From: Enterobacter kobei
GTDB taxonomy: Bacteria; Pseudomonadota; Gammaproteobacteria; Enterobacterales; Enterobacteriaceae
Reading direction: 5' to 3'
Assembly (NCBI RefSeq): GCF_018323985.1
Contig: NZ_AP024590.1
Coordinates: forward strand, 4,464,001 to 4,528,000
DNA: 64,000 nucleotides
Below, in pieces: positions 18,178 to 26,900 of the stretch (positions are counted from its first letter, which is position 1; the number at the start of each line of letters is the position of its first letter). The notes below the pieces were generated by a model that saw only the letters and a program-made list of their open reading frames with translations, was not told the DNA's origin and did no database searches. Both the position numbers and the translations under genes were made by a program.

Positions 18178-18915
18178 TTATTTTAAGATCGCACACTCAT
18201 GATCCTGAATTTCCTCGGCGGAGGCGCGGTTAAGCATCAGCAGATTGCGTCCGGTCGCCAGCAGGACAAAAGAGCCGTCCGCCTGTTTAACCATCGCCAG
18301 CGCATAGCGACCCATGTGATCGCGCGCGTCGGGTACCTCTTCCGCCAGCATTAAAAACGGACTGCGCTTCACCAGTTCGTTTTCGGTGACGCGACGGGCA
18401 AGATAGTCGTGTCCGCGCAAACCGCCAGGGAAGGGTAGCCAGCGGCTGCTGATCGCGGCACTGTGTTCATTGAGCAACGCGCGAATATCGGGCCGCAGAC
18501 AGGAGATATGAACATGGAAATGGTTCTGGGAACGTCCGCTGCGGGAATTTATCGCCAGCGACACCGCGTCATCGGGAACGGGTGTGCCCCGGCGTTCACT
18601 CATAAACCGCCGCGCGCTCCACGCCTGCCAGAAAAAGTTTGGCGTTTGCGGCTCCAGCAACAGCGGGCTTTCCGTGCCATTGATTTTATAAGTGGGCATC
18701 AACAGGTACTGCAACGGGCCATTACGATCTTTGAATACCACGTAGCCGCTGCTGAGGTTCACCTCAGCGCAGGGTTGCTGATGGGGAATGCACTGTTCAG
18801 TGACGATCTGCCGCAGCGCGTTGGGGTTGCCGGCCTGTAGCCAGAGCCAGATGCCTGCCACGGCAGCAACAAGAATGATAAACAGCAGCAGGAGAAAAAA
18901 GCGAAGTCGTTTCAT
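18178..18915 (-). CDS. cdh: CDP-diacylglycerol pyrophosphatase
   Basis: 245 residues against 251 in E. coli. One N-terminal membrane anchor (about 5-27) is followed by a periplasmic domain. The HIT-like motif NHFHVHISC supplies the catalytic histidines. The enzyme splits CDP-diacylglycerol to CMP and phosphatidate. The CIPHQQPCAEVNLSSGYVVFKD and GGLRGHDYLARRV stretches are conserved. It lies between the SLC13 transporter and sbp on the same strand. Confidence 0.93.
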   Translation of the reverse strand: MKRLRFFLLLLFIILVAAVAGIWLWLQAGNPNALRQIVTEQCIPHQQPCAEVNLSSGYVVFKDRNGPLQYLLMPTYKINGTESPLLLEPQTPNFFWQAWSARRFMSERRGTPVPDDAVSLAINSRSGRSQNHFHVHISCLRPDIRALLNEHSAAISSRWLPFPGGLRGHDYLARRVTENELVKRSPFLMLAEEVPDARDHMGRYALAMVKQADGSFVLLATGRNLLMLNRASAEEIQDHECAILK

Positions 18916-18966
18916 TGTACGTTCCGGAAAAATTTTTACCGGCAGGGTAACGCAAAATAATGACTA

Positions 18967-19005
18967 AATAAAAACACTGCCCGGATAACTTGCGTCGCCG
19001 GGCAG
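18967..19005 (-). terminator. Terminator of sbp
   Basis: On the minus strand CTGCCCGG and CCGGGCAG form an 8-bp stem with a 13-base loop. It is followed by a T-rich tract, 12 bases after the sbp stop. Confidence 0.7.
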
Positions 19006-19016
19006 CAGGAGGAAGA

Positions 19017-20006
19017 TTAACGCTTACTGATCTGGTCGAAGGTGCCGCCGTTAGCGAAGTGCTCTTTCTGCGCCTTCGTCCAGCCGCCGAACTCTTCATC
19101 AATGGTGAACAGTTTCAGTTTCGGGAACACGCTGTCGTATTTCTTCGCCACCTCGGCGTTACGCGGACGGTAGAAGTTTTTCGCCGCGATTTCCTGGCCT
19201 TCCGGTGAGTAGAGATACTTCAGATAGGCTTCGGCCACGGTTTTGGTGTCTTTCTTCTCGACCACTTTGTCGACCACGGAAACGGTCGGCTCGGCCAGAA
19301 TGGATTCGCTCGGGGTGACGATCTCAAACTTGTCTTTACCCAGCTCGTTGGTCGCCAGCAGCGCTTCGTTTTCCCAGGCAATCAGCACGTCGCCAATACC
19401 GCGTTCCACGAAGGTGTTGGTCGCGCCGCGTGCGCCAGAATCCAGCACTTCAACGTTTTTAAACAGCGACTTCACGAAGTCCTGCGCTTTAGCCTGATCG
19501 TTGTTGTTGTGATGCAGGGCGTAGCCCCAGGCCGCCAGATAGTTCCAGCGTGCGCCGCCGGAGCTTTTCGGGTTCGGCGTGATCACCGACACGCCTGGTT
19601 TTATCAGATCATTCCAGTCGTGAATTTGTTTCGGGTTGCCTTTGCGCACCAGGAAAACGATGGTGGAGGTATAAGGCGCGGAGTTATCCGGCAGGCGTTT
19701 GATCCAGTTTTTGTCGATACGGCCACGTTCAGCAATCGCATCCACATCATAGGCCAGCGCCAGCGTCACCACATCGGCTTCAATGCCGTTGATAACCGAG
19801 GTCGCCTGTTTGCCTGAGCCGCCGTGCGACTGGCGGATCACGACGTTATCGCCGGTTTCCTGTTTCCAGTGAGCACTGAACGCTTTGTTGTACTGATCGT
19901 ACAACTCACGCGTTGGATCGTAAGACACGTTTAATAACTGAATATCCTTCGCCAGAACACTGCCGGAGGCCAGCAGTAAAGTTAATCCCACGCCCCATTT
20001 GTTCAT
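19017..20006 (-). CDS. sbp: Sulfate ABC transporter periplasmic binding protein Sbp
   Basis: 329 residues, the E. coli length. A cleavable signal peptide (about 1-19, ending VLA) precedes a class F binding fold. It delivers sulfate to the CysTWA importer encoded elsewhere. Family motifs include LLNVSYDPTRELY, QSHGGSGKQATSV, NPKSSGGARWNYLAAWGYA and VERGIGDVLIAWENEAL. It is normally induced through CysB under sulfur limitation. The gene is single, with its own terminator, downstream of pfkA on the same strand. Confidence 0.97.
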   Translation of the reverse strand: MNKWGVGLTLLLASGSVLAKDIQLLNVSYDPTRELYDQYNKAFSAHWKQETGDNVVIRQSHGGSGKQATSVINGIEADVVTLALAYDVDAIAERGRIDKNWIKRLPDNSAPYTSTIVFLVRKGNPKQIHDWNDLIKPGVSVITPNPKSSGGARWNYLAAWGYALHHNNNDQAKAQDFVKSLFKNVEVLDSGARGATNTFVERGIGDVLIAWENEALLATNELGKDKFEIVTPSESILAEPTVSVVDKVVEKKDTKTVAEAYLKYLYSPEGQEIAAKNFYRPRNAEVAKKYDSVFPKLKLFTIDEEFGGWTKAQKEHFANGGTFDQISKR

Positions 20007-20118
20007 TGCTCACTCTCATATGTTGTTGTGTTGTGATGAAAGCAGCGTGCCAGAAAGCGAACCAAGGATTAAAGAATAAAAAAAGATTGGCTATAACATC
20101 GGGGAATAAGAAGAAAGT

Positions 20119-20142
20119 ATCCCCCTCCGGGCGGAGAGGGAT
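20119..20142. repeat. GC-rich hairpin after pfkA, CCCTCTCC family
   Basis: ATCCCCCTCC-gggc-GGAGAGGGAT pairs at nine of ten positions, 10 bases beyond the pfkA stop. It is related to the hairpins at 12768-12790 and 25123-25145. Confidence 0.55.
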
Positions 20143-20151
20143 GCGAAAGCA

Positions 20152-21114
20152 TTAATACAGTTTTTTCGCGCAGTCCAGCCAGTCGCCTTTAAACGGACGC
20201 TTCATGTTCTCGATCGCGTCAATGATGTCATGGTGCACCATTTTTTCGTTCTGGATCCCGACACAACGTCCGCCGTGGCCCTGCAACAGCAGTTCGATGG
20301 CGTAGCTGCCCATTCGGGAAGCCAGGATACGGTCGTAAGGTACCGGCGAACCGCCACGCTGAATATGACCCAGCACGGTGGCGCGGGTTTCACGCTGCGT
20401 TTCTTCTTCGATGTATTTCGCCAGCTCATCGATGTCGCAGATGTGTTCGGTGATCGCCACGATAGCGTGTTTTTTACCCTTCGCGATGCCCGCTTTGATT
20501 TCGTTAACCAGGTCTTCGCGGTTGAATTCCACTTCCGGCAGCACGATGAACTCGCAGCCGCCCGCGATAGCCGCAGCCAGCGTCAGGTCGCCGCAGTAAC
20601 GGCCCATGACTTCAACGATGGAGATACGCTGGTGAGAAGAAGAGGTGTCACGCAGACGGTCAATCGCTTCAACAACCGTGTGTAGCGCGGTGAAGTAACC
20701 GATGGTGTAGTCAGTACCGGCAACGTCGTTATCGATGGTGCCTGGCAGACCGATGCACGGGAAGCCCATTTCAGTCAGGCGTTTCGCGCCCATGTAAGAG
20801 CCATCGCCGCCGATAACGACCAGCGCATCGATACCGCGTTTTTTCATGTTTTCGATAGCCACAGCGCGGATATGCTCTTCACGGAATTCCGGGAAGCGTG
20901 CGGAGCCAAGGAAAGTACCGCCACGGTTGATCATGTCGGACACGCTGTAACGGTCGAGCTGCACCATGCGATCTTCGTAAAGACCCAGGTAACCGTCATA
21001 AATACCACAAACTTCCAGGCCTTCCGTTAATGCCGCGCGCACAACGCCACGAATTGCAGCGTTCATGCCCGGCGCATCACCGCCACTTGTCAACACACCG
21101 ATTTTCTTAATCAT
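20152..21114 (-). CDS. pfkA: ATP-dependent 6-phosphofructokinase I
   Basis: 320 residues, the E. coli length. It phosphorylates fructose 6-phosphate and is the main control point of glycolysis, a homotetramer activated by ADP and inhibited by PEP. Visible are the ATP site TSGGDAPGMNAAIRG, the catalytic PGTIDNDVAGTDYTIG with the D127/D129 pair, MGRYCGDL, and the allosteric HIQRGGSPVPYDRILASRMG. A Cra-type operator lies upstream, fitting Cra repression known for E. coli pfkA. Confidence 0.98.
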   Translation of the reverse strand: MIKKIGVLTSGGDAPGMNAAIRGVVRAALTEGLEVCGIYDGYLGLYEDRMVQLDRYSVSDMINRGGTFLGSARFPEFREEHIRAVAIENMKKRGIDALVVIGGDGSYMGAKRLTEMGFPCIGLPGTIDNDVAGTDYTIGYFTALHTVVEAIDRLRDTSSSHQRISIVEVMGRYCGDLTLAAAIAGGCEFIVLPEVEFNREDLVNEIKAGIAKGKKHAIVAITEHICDIDELAKYIEEETQRETRATVLGHIQRGGSPVPYDRILASRMGSYAIELLLQGHGGRCVGIQNEKMVHHDIIDAIENMKRPFKGDWLDCAKKLY

Positions 21115-21218
21115 GACTACCTCTGAACTTTGGAATGCAAAATGAATTCTGTTGCCCGAAGCGACTCCCCCGAAGGAGTGAACAACGATGTTGCGAATAG
21201 TATATCAATATCTCTGTG

Positions 21219-21232
21219 CTGAATTGATTCAG
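21219..21232. promoter_or_regulatory. Cra (FruR) operator upstream of pfkA
   Basis: CTGAATTGATTCAG is an inverted repeat CTGAAT/ATTCAG close to the Cra consensus TGAATCGATTCA. On the minus strand it lies just ahead of a TATACT -10 hexamer (21199-21204), so a bound repressor would cover the -35. It is 105 bases from the pfkA start. Confidence 0.6.
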
Positions 21233-21295
21233 GTCAGGCGAAATGGCGCTAATTTCTGTACAAAAAAGTGGCCTGACTCACTCTTTTACAACCGA

Positions 21296-22201
21296 TCACA
21301 AAGCATTGATTGACGTACCCTTTTCCTGAGGTACTACCGAACAAGGATCCTGATGGATGATGACATCTGAGCCCGGAAAGCGTTGCAGGATCGCCTGCTC
21401 GACCTGTTCAGCCACCAGATGCGCCTGAACAAGCGGGAGATTGTCATCCATTTCCAAATGAATCTGTATAAAGCGGGTCGGCCCTGACTGCCGCGTGCGA
21501 AGGTCGTGCGCGCCGCTGACGCCAGGCCAGCGAGTGACGATTTCGAATATTTCCTGACGCTCGATGTCAGGCAACGCCCGATCCAGCAATGACTGGACCG
21601 CTTCATAGCCCATGCGTAGCGCGCTGTACAATATGTAAACACCAATGCCTAATGCAAATAACGCATCGGCACGGTGCCAGCCATACCAGGACAGGCCAAG
21701 GGCGATGAGAATAGCGCCATTCATCATAACATCAGACTGATAATGAAGCATATCTGCCCGTACCGCCTGGCTTTGGGTTTTTCTTACCACCCAGCGCTGA
21801 AAGGTGACGAGGATCACAGTGCTGAGCAGCGCAATCACCGTTACGACCACCCCGATACCGGGCGCATTCAGCGGTTCAGGGCGTGCCAGATGCTGTATGC
21901 CGGTCAAAAACAGGAACAGCGCTGAACCGGAAATAAACATACTTTGCGCCAGCGCGGCCAGCGATTCCGCCTTGCCGTGACCAAAGGTGTGCTCGTCATC
22001 CGCAGGCTGTAAGGAGTAACGCACGACCAGCAGGTTAGTCAGGGAAGCAGCAATATCGACCAGCGAATCGACCAGCGCCGCCAGAATACTCACCGAACCG
22101 GTGTGCCACCACGCGACGATTTTGATCAGCAATAACACGCTTGCGAGGATCGTCGCCGCGACCGCCGCCCGGCTGACCAGCCGTCCATAAGATTGATTCA
22201 T
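21296..22201 (-). CDS. fieF: Ferrous-iron/zinc efflux cation diffusion facilitator FieF
   Basis: 301 residues from the ATG at 22201 (MNQSYGRLVSRAAV), against 300 in E. coli. The open frame extends 23 codons upstream without homology and is rejected. It has six membrane helices with transport-site residues D45 and D49 in LVDSLVDI and H153/D157 in HYQSDVMMNGA, then a cytoplasmic ferredoxin-like metal-binding domain (about 210-290). It exports Zn(II) and Fe(II) by proton antiport as a dimer. It lies between cpxP and pfkA as in E. coli. Confidence 0.96.
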   Translation of the reverse strand: MNQSYGRLVSRAAVAATILASVLLLIKIVAWWHTGSVSILAALVDSLVDIAASLTNLLVVRYSLQPADDEHTFGHGKAESLAALAQSMFISGSALFLFLTGIQHLARPEPLNAPGIGVVVTVIALLSTVILVTFQRWVVRKTQSQAVRADMLHYQSDVMMNGAILIALGLSWYGWHRADALFALGIGVYILYSALRMGYEAVQSLLDRALPDIERQEIFEIVTRWPGVSGAHDLRTRQSGPTRFIQIHLEMDDNLPLVQAHLVAEQVEQAILQRFPGSDVIIHQDPCSVVPQEKGTSINAL

Positions 22202-22323
22202 AGAGACTCCTGCCAGAATACAGGAACCAGTATAACGGATGTAAAAAGCGTCATTGTGATGAAAAGACACATGGGAAGGCGTGAAATTGCAGGTTCAGAG
22301 GATGCCGGGGGTAAATTTTGGGC

Positions 22324-22382
22324 AAAAAAAAACCCCCACATCATGTGGGGGAAGACAGGGATGGTGTCTATGGCAAGGAAAA
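22324..22382 (-). ncRNA. cpxQ: CpxQ small RNA, 3' UTR of cpxP
   Basis: The 59 bases downstream of the cpxP stop follow the CpxQ pattern closely: 5' TTTTCCTTGCCATAGAC, then a single-stranded seed region. Last comes the terminator stem CCCCCACA-tga-TGTGGGGG with nine T. In E. coli and Salmonella, RNase E releases CpxQ from cpxP mRNA. With Hfq it then represses membrane-protein mRNAs during envelope stress. The 5' end is placed by homology to the known processing site. Confidence 0.85.
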
Positions 22383-22389
22383 CAGGGTG

Positions 22390-22893
22390 TTACTGGTTAC
22401 TACCGGTACTGCTGCTACTCGATAACTTCAGCGACGAACTTTGCTGCATTCGCGCGACATCGCGCAGTTGTTCCATTCGCTGATCGTGTTTCTTGTGTAA
22501 AACCGCTTGCTGCTCTGGCGTTAGCAGGTGGTACATCTGATTGCGCACCCGGGCCATTTCGACCTGGCGAGCCACCTGTTCTTGTGCCATTTTTTCTGCC
22601 TGAGCACGCACTGCGTTTTCATCAAATTTTTGTGCGGTGACAAGGTCGTGCATTGTCTCCACGTCGTTCACATTCACCGGGGGCTGATCGTGCCGTGCCC
22701 GCTGCATGAGATCGCGTAACTGCTGTCGCTGATGTTCGGTTAAACTAATTCCATCAAACATGTTGCTCTGGCTGCTACGCTGAGTAAGTCCATCTGACGG
22801 ATGCCAGTTATCGCCTGTTACGTCTGCAGTTGCCTGGCTGGCTGCACTGAATGCCAGGCTTGAGGCCATGACGGCAGCGGTAACATTGCGCAT
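22390..22893 (-). CDS. cpxP: Periplasmic Cpx inhibitor and adaptor protein CpxP
   Basis: 167 residues from ATG 22893 (MRNVTAAVMASS), against 166 in E. coli; the upstream GTG at 22896 is not needed. A signal peptide (about 1-23) precedes a helical antiparallel dimer fold with two LTxxQ motifs, LTEHQ and LTPEQ. It binds the sensor domain of CpxA to damp signalling and delivers misfolded pilins to DegP. Its 3' UTR encodes CpxQ. The divergent promoter region with cpxR carries a CpxR box, so it is under strong positive Cpx control. Confidence 0.96.
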   Translation of the reverse strand: MRNVTAAVMASSLAFSAASQATADVTGDNWHPSDGLTQRSSQSNMFDGISLTEHQRQQLRDLMQRARHDQPPVNVNDVETMHDLVTAQKFDENAVRAQAEKMAQEQVARQVEMARVRNQMYHLLTPEQQAVLHKKHDQRMEQLRDVARMQQSSSLKLSSSSSTGSNQ

Positions 22894-22973
22894 CACTTAC
22901 TCCCAAAATCTTTTGTTTCGCGATTCAACGAGAGCCAGTGTACGGTTCAGGCTGAAAACTAGCGTCAGGGGGT

Positions 22974-22988
22974 GTAAAACAACGTAAA
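22974..22988. promoter_or_regulatory. CpxR box between cpxP and cpxRA
   Basis: GTAAA-N5-GTAAA is an exact match to the CpxR recognition sequence. It sits in the 150-base gap between divergent cpxP and cpxR, where it drives cpxP and autoactivates cpxRA in E. coli. Confidence 0.85.
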
Positions 22989-23043
22989 GTCATGGATTAG
23001 CGCGCCTTGATGACGTAATTTCTGCCTCGGAGGTATTTAAACA

Positions 23044-23742
23044 ATGAATAAAATCCTGTTAGTTGATGATGACCGAGAGCTTACATCCCTGTTAAAGGAA
23101 CTGCTCGACATGGAAGGTTTTGAGGTGTTGGTTGCCCATGATGGGGAACAAGCGCTCGACCTCCTTGACGACAGTATCGATTTACTTTTGCTCGACGTTA
23201 TGATGCCGAAGAAAAACGGTATTGATACACTTAAAGAGCTTCGTCAGACACACCAGACGCCCGTTATTATGTTGACTGCACGCGGCAGCGAACTTGATCG
23301 CGTACTCGGCCTTGAGCTGGGCGCAGATGATTATCTGCCTAAACCCTTCAATGACCGCGAGCTGGTTGCGCGCATTCGCGCCATCCTGCGCCGTTCACAC
23401 TGGAGCGAACAGCAGCAAAACAGCGATAACGGTTCCCCTACTTTAGAAGTTGACGCCTTAAGCCTCAATCCAGGCCGTCAGGAAGCCAGCTTTGATGGAC
23501 AGTCGCTGGAACTCACCGGCACTGAATTCACGCTGCTTTATCTGCTGGCGCAACATCTGGGCCAGGTCGTTTCTCGTGAGCATCTGAGCCAGGAAGTGCT
23601 GGGTAAGCGCTTAACGCCGTTCGATCGCGCCATCGATATGCACATTTCCAACCTGCGCCGTAAATTGCCTGAACGCAAAGACGGACACCCGTGGTTTAAA
23701 ACCCTGCGTGGTCGCGGCTATCTGATGGTTTCTGCTTCATGA
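23044..23742 (+). CDS. cpxR: Envelope-stress response regulator CpxR
   Basis: 232 residues, the E. coli length. The receiver domain (about 1-115) has the acidic pocket DDD at 8-10, phosphoacceptor D51, and the conserved T/K switch residues in LTARGSE and LPKPFND. The OmpR-type winged helix covers about 130-230 and ends RTLRGRGYLMVSAS. It activates degP, dsbA, ppiA, cpxP and others when CpxA phosphorylates it. Its last bases overlap the cpxA start (ATGA), indicating translational coupling. Confidence 0.98.
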   Translation: MNKILLVDDDRELTSLLKELLDMEGFEVLVAHDGEQALDLLDDSIDLLLLDVMMPKKNGIDTLKELRQTHQTPVIMLTARGSELDRVLGLELGADDYLPKPFNDRELVARIRAILRRSHWSEQQQNSDNGSPTLEVDALSLNPGRQEASFDGQSLELTGTEFTLLYLLAQHLGQVVSREHLSQEVLGKRLTPFDRAIDMHISNLRRKLPERKDGHPWFKTLRGRGYLMVSAS

Positions 23743-25115
23743 TTGGAAGTTTGACTGCGCGCATCTTTGCCATATTTTGGTTAACGCTGGCACTGGTGCT
23801 GATGCTGGTACTGATGGTGCCGAAGCTGGACTCTCGTCAGATGACGGAGTTGCTCGACAGCGAACAGCGCCAGGGCGTGATGATCGAGCAGCATGTCGAA
23901 GCGGAACTGGCCAATGACCCGCCGAACGACCTGATGTGGTGGCGCAGATTATTCCGCGCGATCGACAAATGGGCGCCGCCGGGACAACGCCTGTTGCTGG
24001 TGACCAGCGAAGGGCGCGTGATTGGCGCAGAACGTAGCGAAATGCAGATCATCCGTAACTTCATCGGGCAGGCGGATAACGCCGACCACCCGCAGAAGAA
24101 AAAGTACGGTCGGGTAGAGCTGGTAGGGCCATTTTCCATCAGGGATGGGGAAGATAATTACCAGCTCTATCTCATTCGTCCGGCCAGCAGCTCGCAGTCA
24201 GACTTTATTAACCTGCTTTTTGACCGCCCGTTGTTACTGTTGATTGTCACCATGCTGGTCAGCTCGCCATTGCTGTTATGGCTGGCGTGGAGCCTTGCCA
24301 AACCAGCACGTAAGCTGAAAAACGCCGCGGATGAAGTGGCACAGGGTAACCTGCGCCAGCATCCGGAACTGGAAGCCGGGCCGCAGGAATTCCTCGCCGC
24401 CGGGGCCAGTTTTAACCAGATGGTGACGGCACTTGAACGCATGATGACGTCACAGCAGCGCCTGCTTTCTGATATTTCGCACGAGCTACGCACCCCGCTG
24501 ACGCGTCTGCAACTGGGCACCGCCCTGCTGCGTCGCCGTAGCGGTGAAAGCAAAGAGCTGGAGCGCATCGAAACCGAAGCGCAGCGGCTCGACAGCATGA
24601 TCAACGATTTGCTGGTGATGTCGCGCAATCAGCAGAAAAACGCGCTGGTCAGCGAAACCATGAAAGCGAATCAGTTGTGGAGCGAGGTGCTGGACAACGC
24701 CGCGTTTGAAGCCGAACAGATGGGCAAAACGCTGACGGTGACTTTCCCGCCGGGCCCCTGGCCGCTGTACGGTAACCCGAACGCGCTGGAGAGCGCGCTG
24801 GAAAACATCGTGCGGAATGCGCTGCGGTATTCCCATACGCAGATTGAAGTGGGATTTGCCGTGGATAAAGACGGCATCACCATCAACGTGGATGATGACG
24901 GCCCGGGCGTCAGCCCGGCAGATCGCGAACAGATTTTCCGGCCGTTCTACCGTACTGACGAGGCCCGCGACCGCGAGTCCGGCGGCACGGGACTGGGGCT
25001 GGCGATTGTTGAAACCGCCATCCAGCAGCACCGCGGCTGGGTGAAGGCGGACGACAGTCCGTTAGGCGGCCTGCGCCTGACCATCTGGCTGCCGCTGTAT
25101 AACAAACGGGCCTGA
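23739..25115 (+). CDS. cpxA: Envelope-stress sensor histidine kinase CpxA
   Basis: 458 residues against 457 in E. coli. The order is a first membrane helix (about 7-28), a periplasmic PAS-like sensor (about 29-163) that CpxP contacts, a second helix (about 164-186), a HAMP domain, then the dimerisation/phosphoacceptor helix with H248 in SDISHELRTPLTRLQ. The HATPase domain carries N, G1 and G2 boxes (ENIVRNALRYS, DDGPGV, GGTGLGLAIV). It is both kinase and phosphatase for CpxR. It overlaps cpxR by 4 bases. Confidence 0.98.
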   Translation: MIGSLTARIFAIFWLTLALVLMLVLMVPKLDSRQMTELLDSEQRQGVMIEQHVEAELANDPPNDLMWWRRLFRAIDKWAPPGQRLLLVTSEGRVIGAERSEMQIIRNFIGQADNADHPQKKKYGRVELVGPFSIRDGEDNYQLYLIRPASSSQSDFINLLFDRPLLLLIVTMLVSSPLLLWLAWSLAKPARKLKNAADEVAQGNLRQHPELEAGPQEFLAAGASFNQMVTALERMMTSQQRLLSDISHELRTPLTRLQLGTALLRRRSGESKELERIETEAQRLDSMINDLLVMSRNQQKNALVSETMKANQLWSEVLDNAAFEAEQMGKTLTVTFPPGPWPLYGNPNALESALENIVRNALRYSHTQIEVGFAVDKDGITINVDDDGPGVSPADREQIFRPFYRTDEARDRESGGTGLGLAIVETAIQQHRGWVKADDSPLGGLRLTIWLPLYNKRA

Positions 25116-25122
25116 TGTATCC

Positions 25123-25145
25123 CCCTCTCCTTCACCGGGAGAGGG
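25123..25145. repeat. GC-rich hairpin after cpxA, CCCTCTCC family
   Basis: CCCTCTCC-ttcaccg-GGAGAGGG lies 7 bases after the cpxA stop and before the convergent yiiM end. It is the third copy of this hairpin type here. It may limit readthrough, but there is no T-run. Confidence 0.6.
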
Positions 25146-25154
25146 CAACGCCTG

Positions 25155-25826
25155 CTACCCGCGCAAACGCCGCGAACTGTCTTCGATCCTGCCGCTAATA
25201 CGCCGTTTCTGCATCGTTCTTGCCCAGCTTACCGATAATCCTGCCGCTGACAGCAGGCGATGATACTGCTCATCGTCAAACGGTGTATGCCAGGCGATCA
25301 CGCCAGCTTCGTGGACGCTAACATCACTGCATCGGGATACCAGCTCAAGCGGCGCATCGCTGAACACCTTCCCGCCCGCTACGATGCGATACAGCCAGCC
25401 GGTGTGACCGCGATCCTGCATCAGCGTTGCCATATTGGGAATGCCGAAGTGGAAGTTAAGCTTGAAGCACGGCGAGCGCGGCTGCGTCACCTGGATCAGC
25501 GCCTCGCCCCAGCGGAAGATGTCGCCGATATACACGTTCTTCTCCGTCAGCCCGACGGTCGAGAGATTCTCGCCAAACGCCGGCGCGACAAACAGTGCCG
25601 CCTGGTCCGGGAAATCCCGCGCCCACTGGGCGTAATGCTCACGGGGATAGTGGCATAACGCCCGGTCAGGGCCGCCGTGGATCTTTTTCTCCGCCTGCTG
25701 GTCATCCTTCAGGCCACGCTCTGTCAGCGTCAGTTCGCCATCCACCTGCACTTTCGCAATGGCGCTCGGACGGCTGCCCGGGTAATCGCGCACCTTGCCG
25801 GAAAACACCTCCATCGGATATTGCAT
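25155..25826 (-). CDS. yiiM: MOSC-domain protein YiiM (hydroxylaminopurine resistance)
   Basis: 223 residues from ATG 25826 (MQYPMEVFSGKVRDYPG), against 224 in E. coli; the frame opens further upstream, but the GGGAGACGAT ribosome site fits this start. It has an MOSC domain with the catalytic-type cysteine in TQPRSPCFKLNFHFG and the motif KKIHGGPDRALCHYPREHY. E. coli YiiM uses molybdenum cofactor to reduce N-hydroxylated bases such as 6-hydroxylaminopurine. It is convergent with cpxA and divergent from the following aldolase-family gene. Confidence 0.94.
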   Translation of the reverse strand: MQYPMEVFSGKVRDYPGSRPSAIAKVQVDGELTLTERGLKDDQQAEKKIHGGPDRALCHYPREHYAQWARDFPDQAALFVAPAFGENLSTVGLTEKNVYIGDIFRWGEALIQVTQPRSPCFKLNFHFGIPNMATLMQDRGHTGWLYRIVAGGKVFSDAPLELVSRCSDVSVHEAGVIAWHTPFDDEQYHRLLSAAGLSVSWARTMQKRRISGRIEDSSRRLRG

Positions 25827-26004
25827 ATCGTCTCCCTTTGTCATGATCCCACTGCTGTTCAGGCTCGCCGGAAAAGCCGCGAAATACAATATTTTTGCGG
25901 CGTCAGCGCGCAAAAAAAGTATGTCACTGGCGTGAAAGGGATCAAGCCGTGCTATCACTTAGCTAACTTCTGAAACACCATTTCACATTCAAGGAGCCAA
26001 TACT

Positions 26005-26895
26005 ATGTCCAGTGCTGAGCGCTTCACGGGCGTCTGGTGCCCTGCCATTACGCCGATGGATACCGACGGCAAGATAGATCTCAACGGGCTACGCCAGCAC
26101 CTCGCCCGCCTGACCGACGCCAAACTCGATGTCATTCTACTGATGGGCAGCATCGGCGAATTTGCTTCTTTTACGCTGGAAGAGCGGCTGTTACTGATCC
26201 GCGAAGCGCGGGCCATGTCGTCGTTGCCGATGGTGGTGAATGTCTCATCCACCTGCGTGAGCGACATACTGCGCATGGCGCAGGCGTCATTTGCGGCGGG
26301 TTACGAGGCGGTGATGATCCTGCCCCCTTACTACTACGGGCAGACATCTGCGCAACTGCTCAGCTACTACCGCGCACTCGGGCAGCAGCTGACGGGCAAA
26401 TGGTTCGCCTATAACTTTCCGGCGCGAACCGGCTGCGATCTGACGCCGGAACTCATCGCCACGCTGGCGGCGGAATTCCCGGACTTCGCGGGCATTAAAG
26501 ACACGGTGGATTGCCAGTCGCACACCCGCACGATGATCCTTGCCACCCGGGCGGTAAGGGATGATTTCGCCGTGCTCTCCGGCTATGACGAGTATTTTAT
26601 ACCCAACAAGCTGGCGGGCGGTGCCGGGGTGATTTCCGGGCTGAATAACATTGTGCCGGAGCTGTTCGTCCGTGCCCGTGAAGCCTTCGCTCACGGCGAT
26701 CTGCAAAAGTTACAGCAGATTCAGCAGGAAATAGGCCGACTGTCGGCGATCTACGCCATCGGCGATGACTTCGTCACCACCATCAAAACCGTGGTGTCCC
26801 GCAAGTTTGGTTACTGCGGGACGACATCCCGTAACGCGGGCGGCACGCTGAGCGACGCGCAGATGCGGGCGATTGACGAGGTTTTCGGTCTGTAG
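26005..26895 (+). CDS. Dihydrodipicolinate synthase/N-acetylneuraminate lyase family enzyme
   Basis: 296 residues forming one class I aldolase TIM barrel. The Schiff-base lysine is K165 in GIKDTVD and the catalytic tyrosine is Y136 in YNFPARTG. The substrate-carboxylate loop GSIGEFAS (about 48-55) replaces the GTTGE of true DapA. This change and the absence of lysine-synthesis neighbours suggest a catabolic 2-oxo-acid aldolase or dehydratase (for example a 2-keto-3-deoxy-sugar-acid enzyme) rather than DapA. It is a single gene with its own Shine-Dalgarno AAGGAG, placed where E. coli has the kdgT permease. The substrate cannot be named from sequence. Confidence 0.85.
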   Translation: MSSAERFTGVWCPAITPMDTDGKIDLNGLRQHLARLTDAKLDVILLMGSIGEFASFTLEERLLLIREARAMSSLPMVVNVSSTCVSDILRMAQASFAAGYEAVMILPPYYYGQTSAQLLSYYRALGQQLTGKWFAYNFPARTGCDLTPELIATLAAEFPDFAGIKDTVDCQSHTRTMILATRAVRDDFAVLSGYDEYFIPNKLAGGAGVISGLNNIVPELFVRAREAFAHGDLQKLQQIQQEIGRLSAIYAIGDDFVTTIKTVVSRKFGYCGTTSRNAGGTLSDAQMRAIDEVFGL

Positions 26896-26900
26896 CGGGC

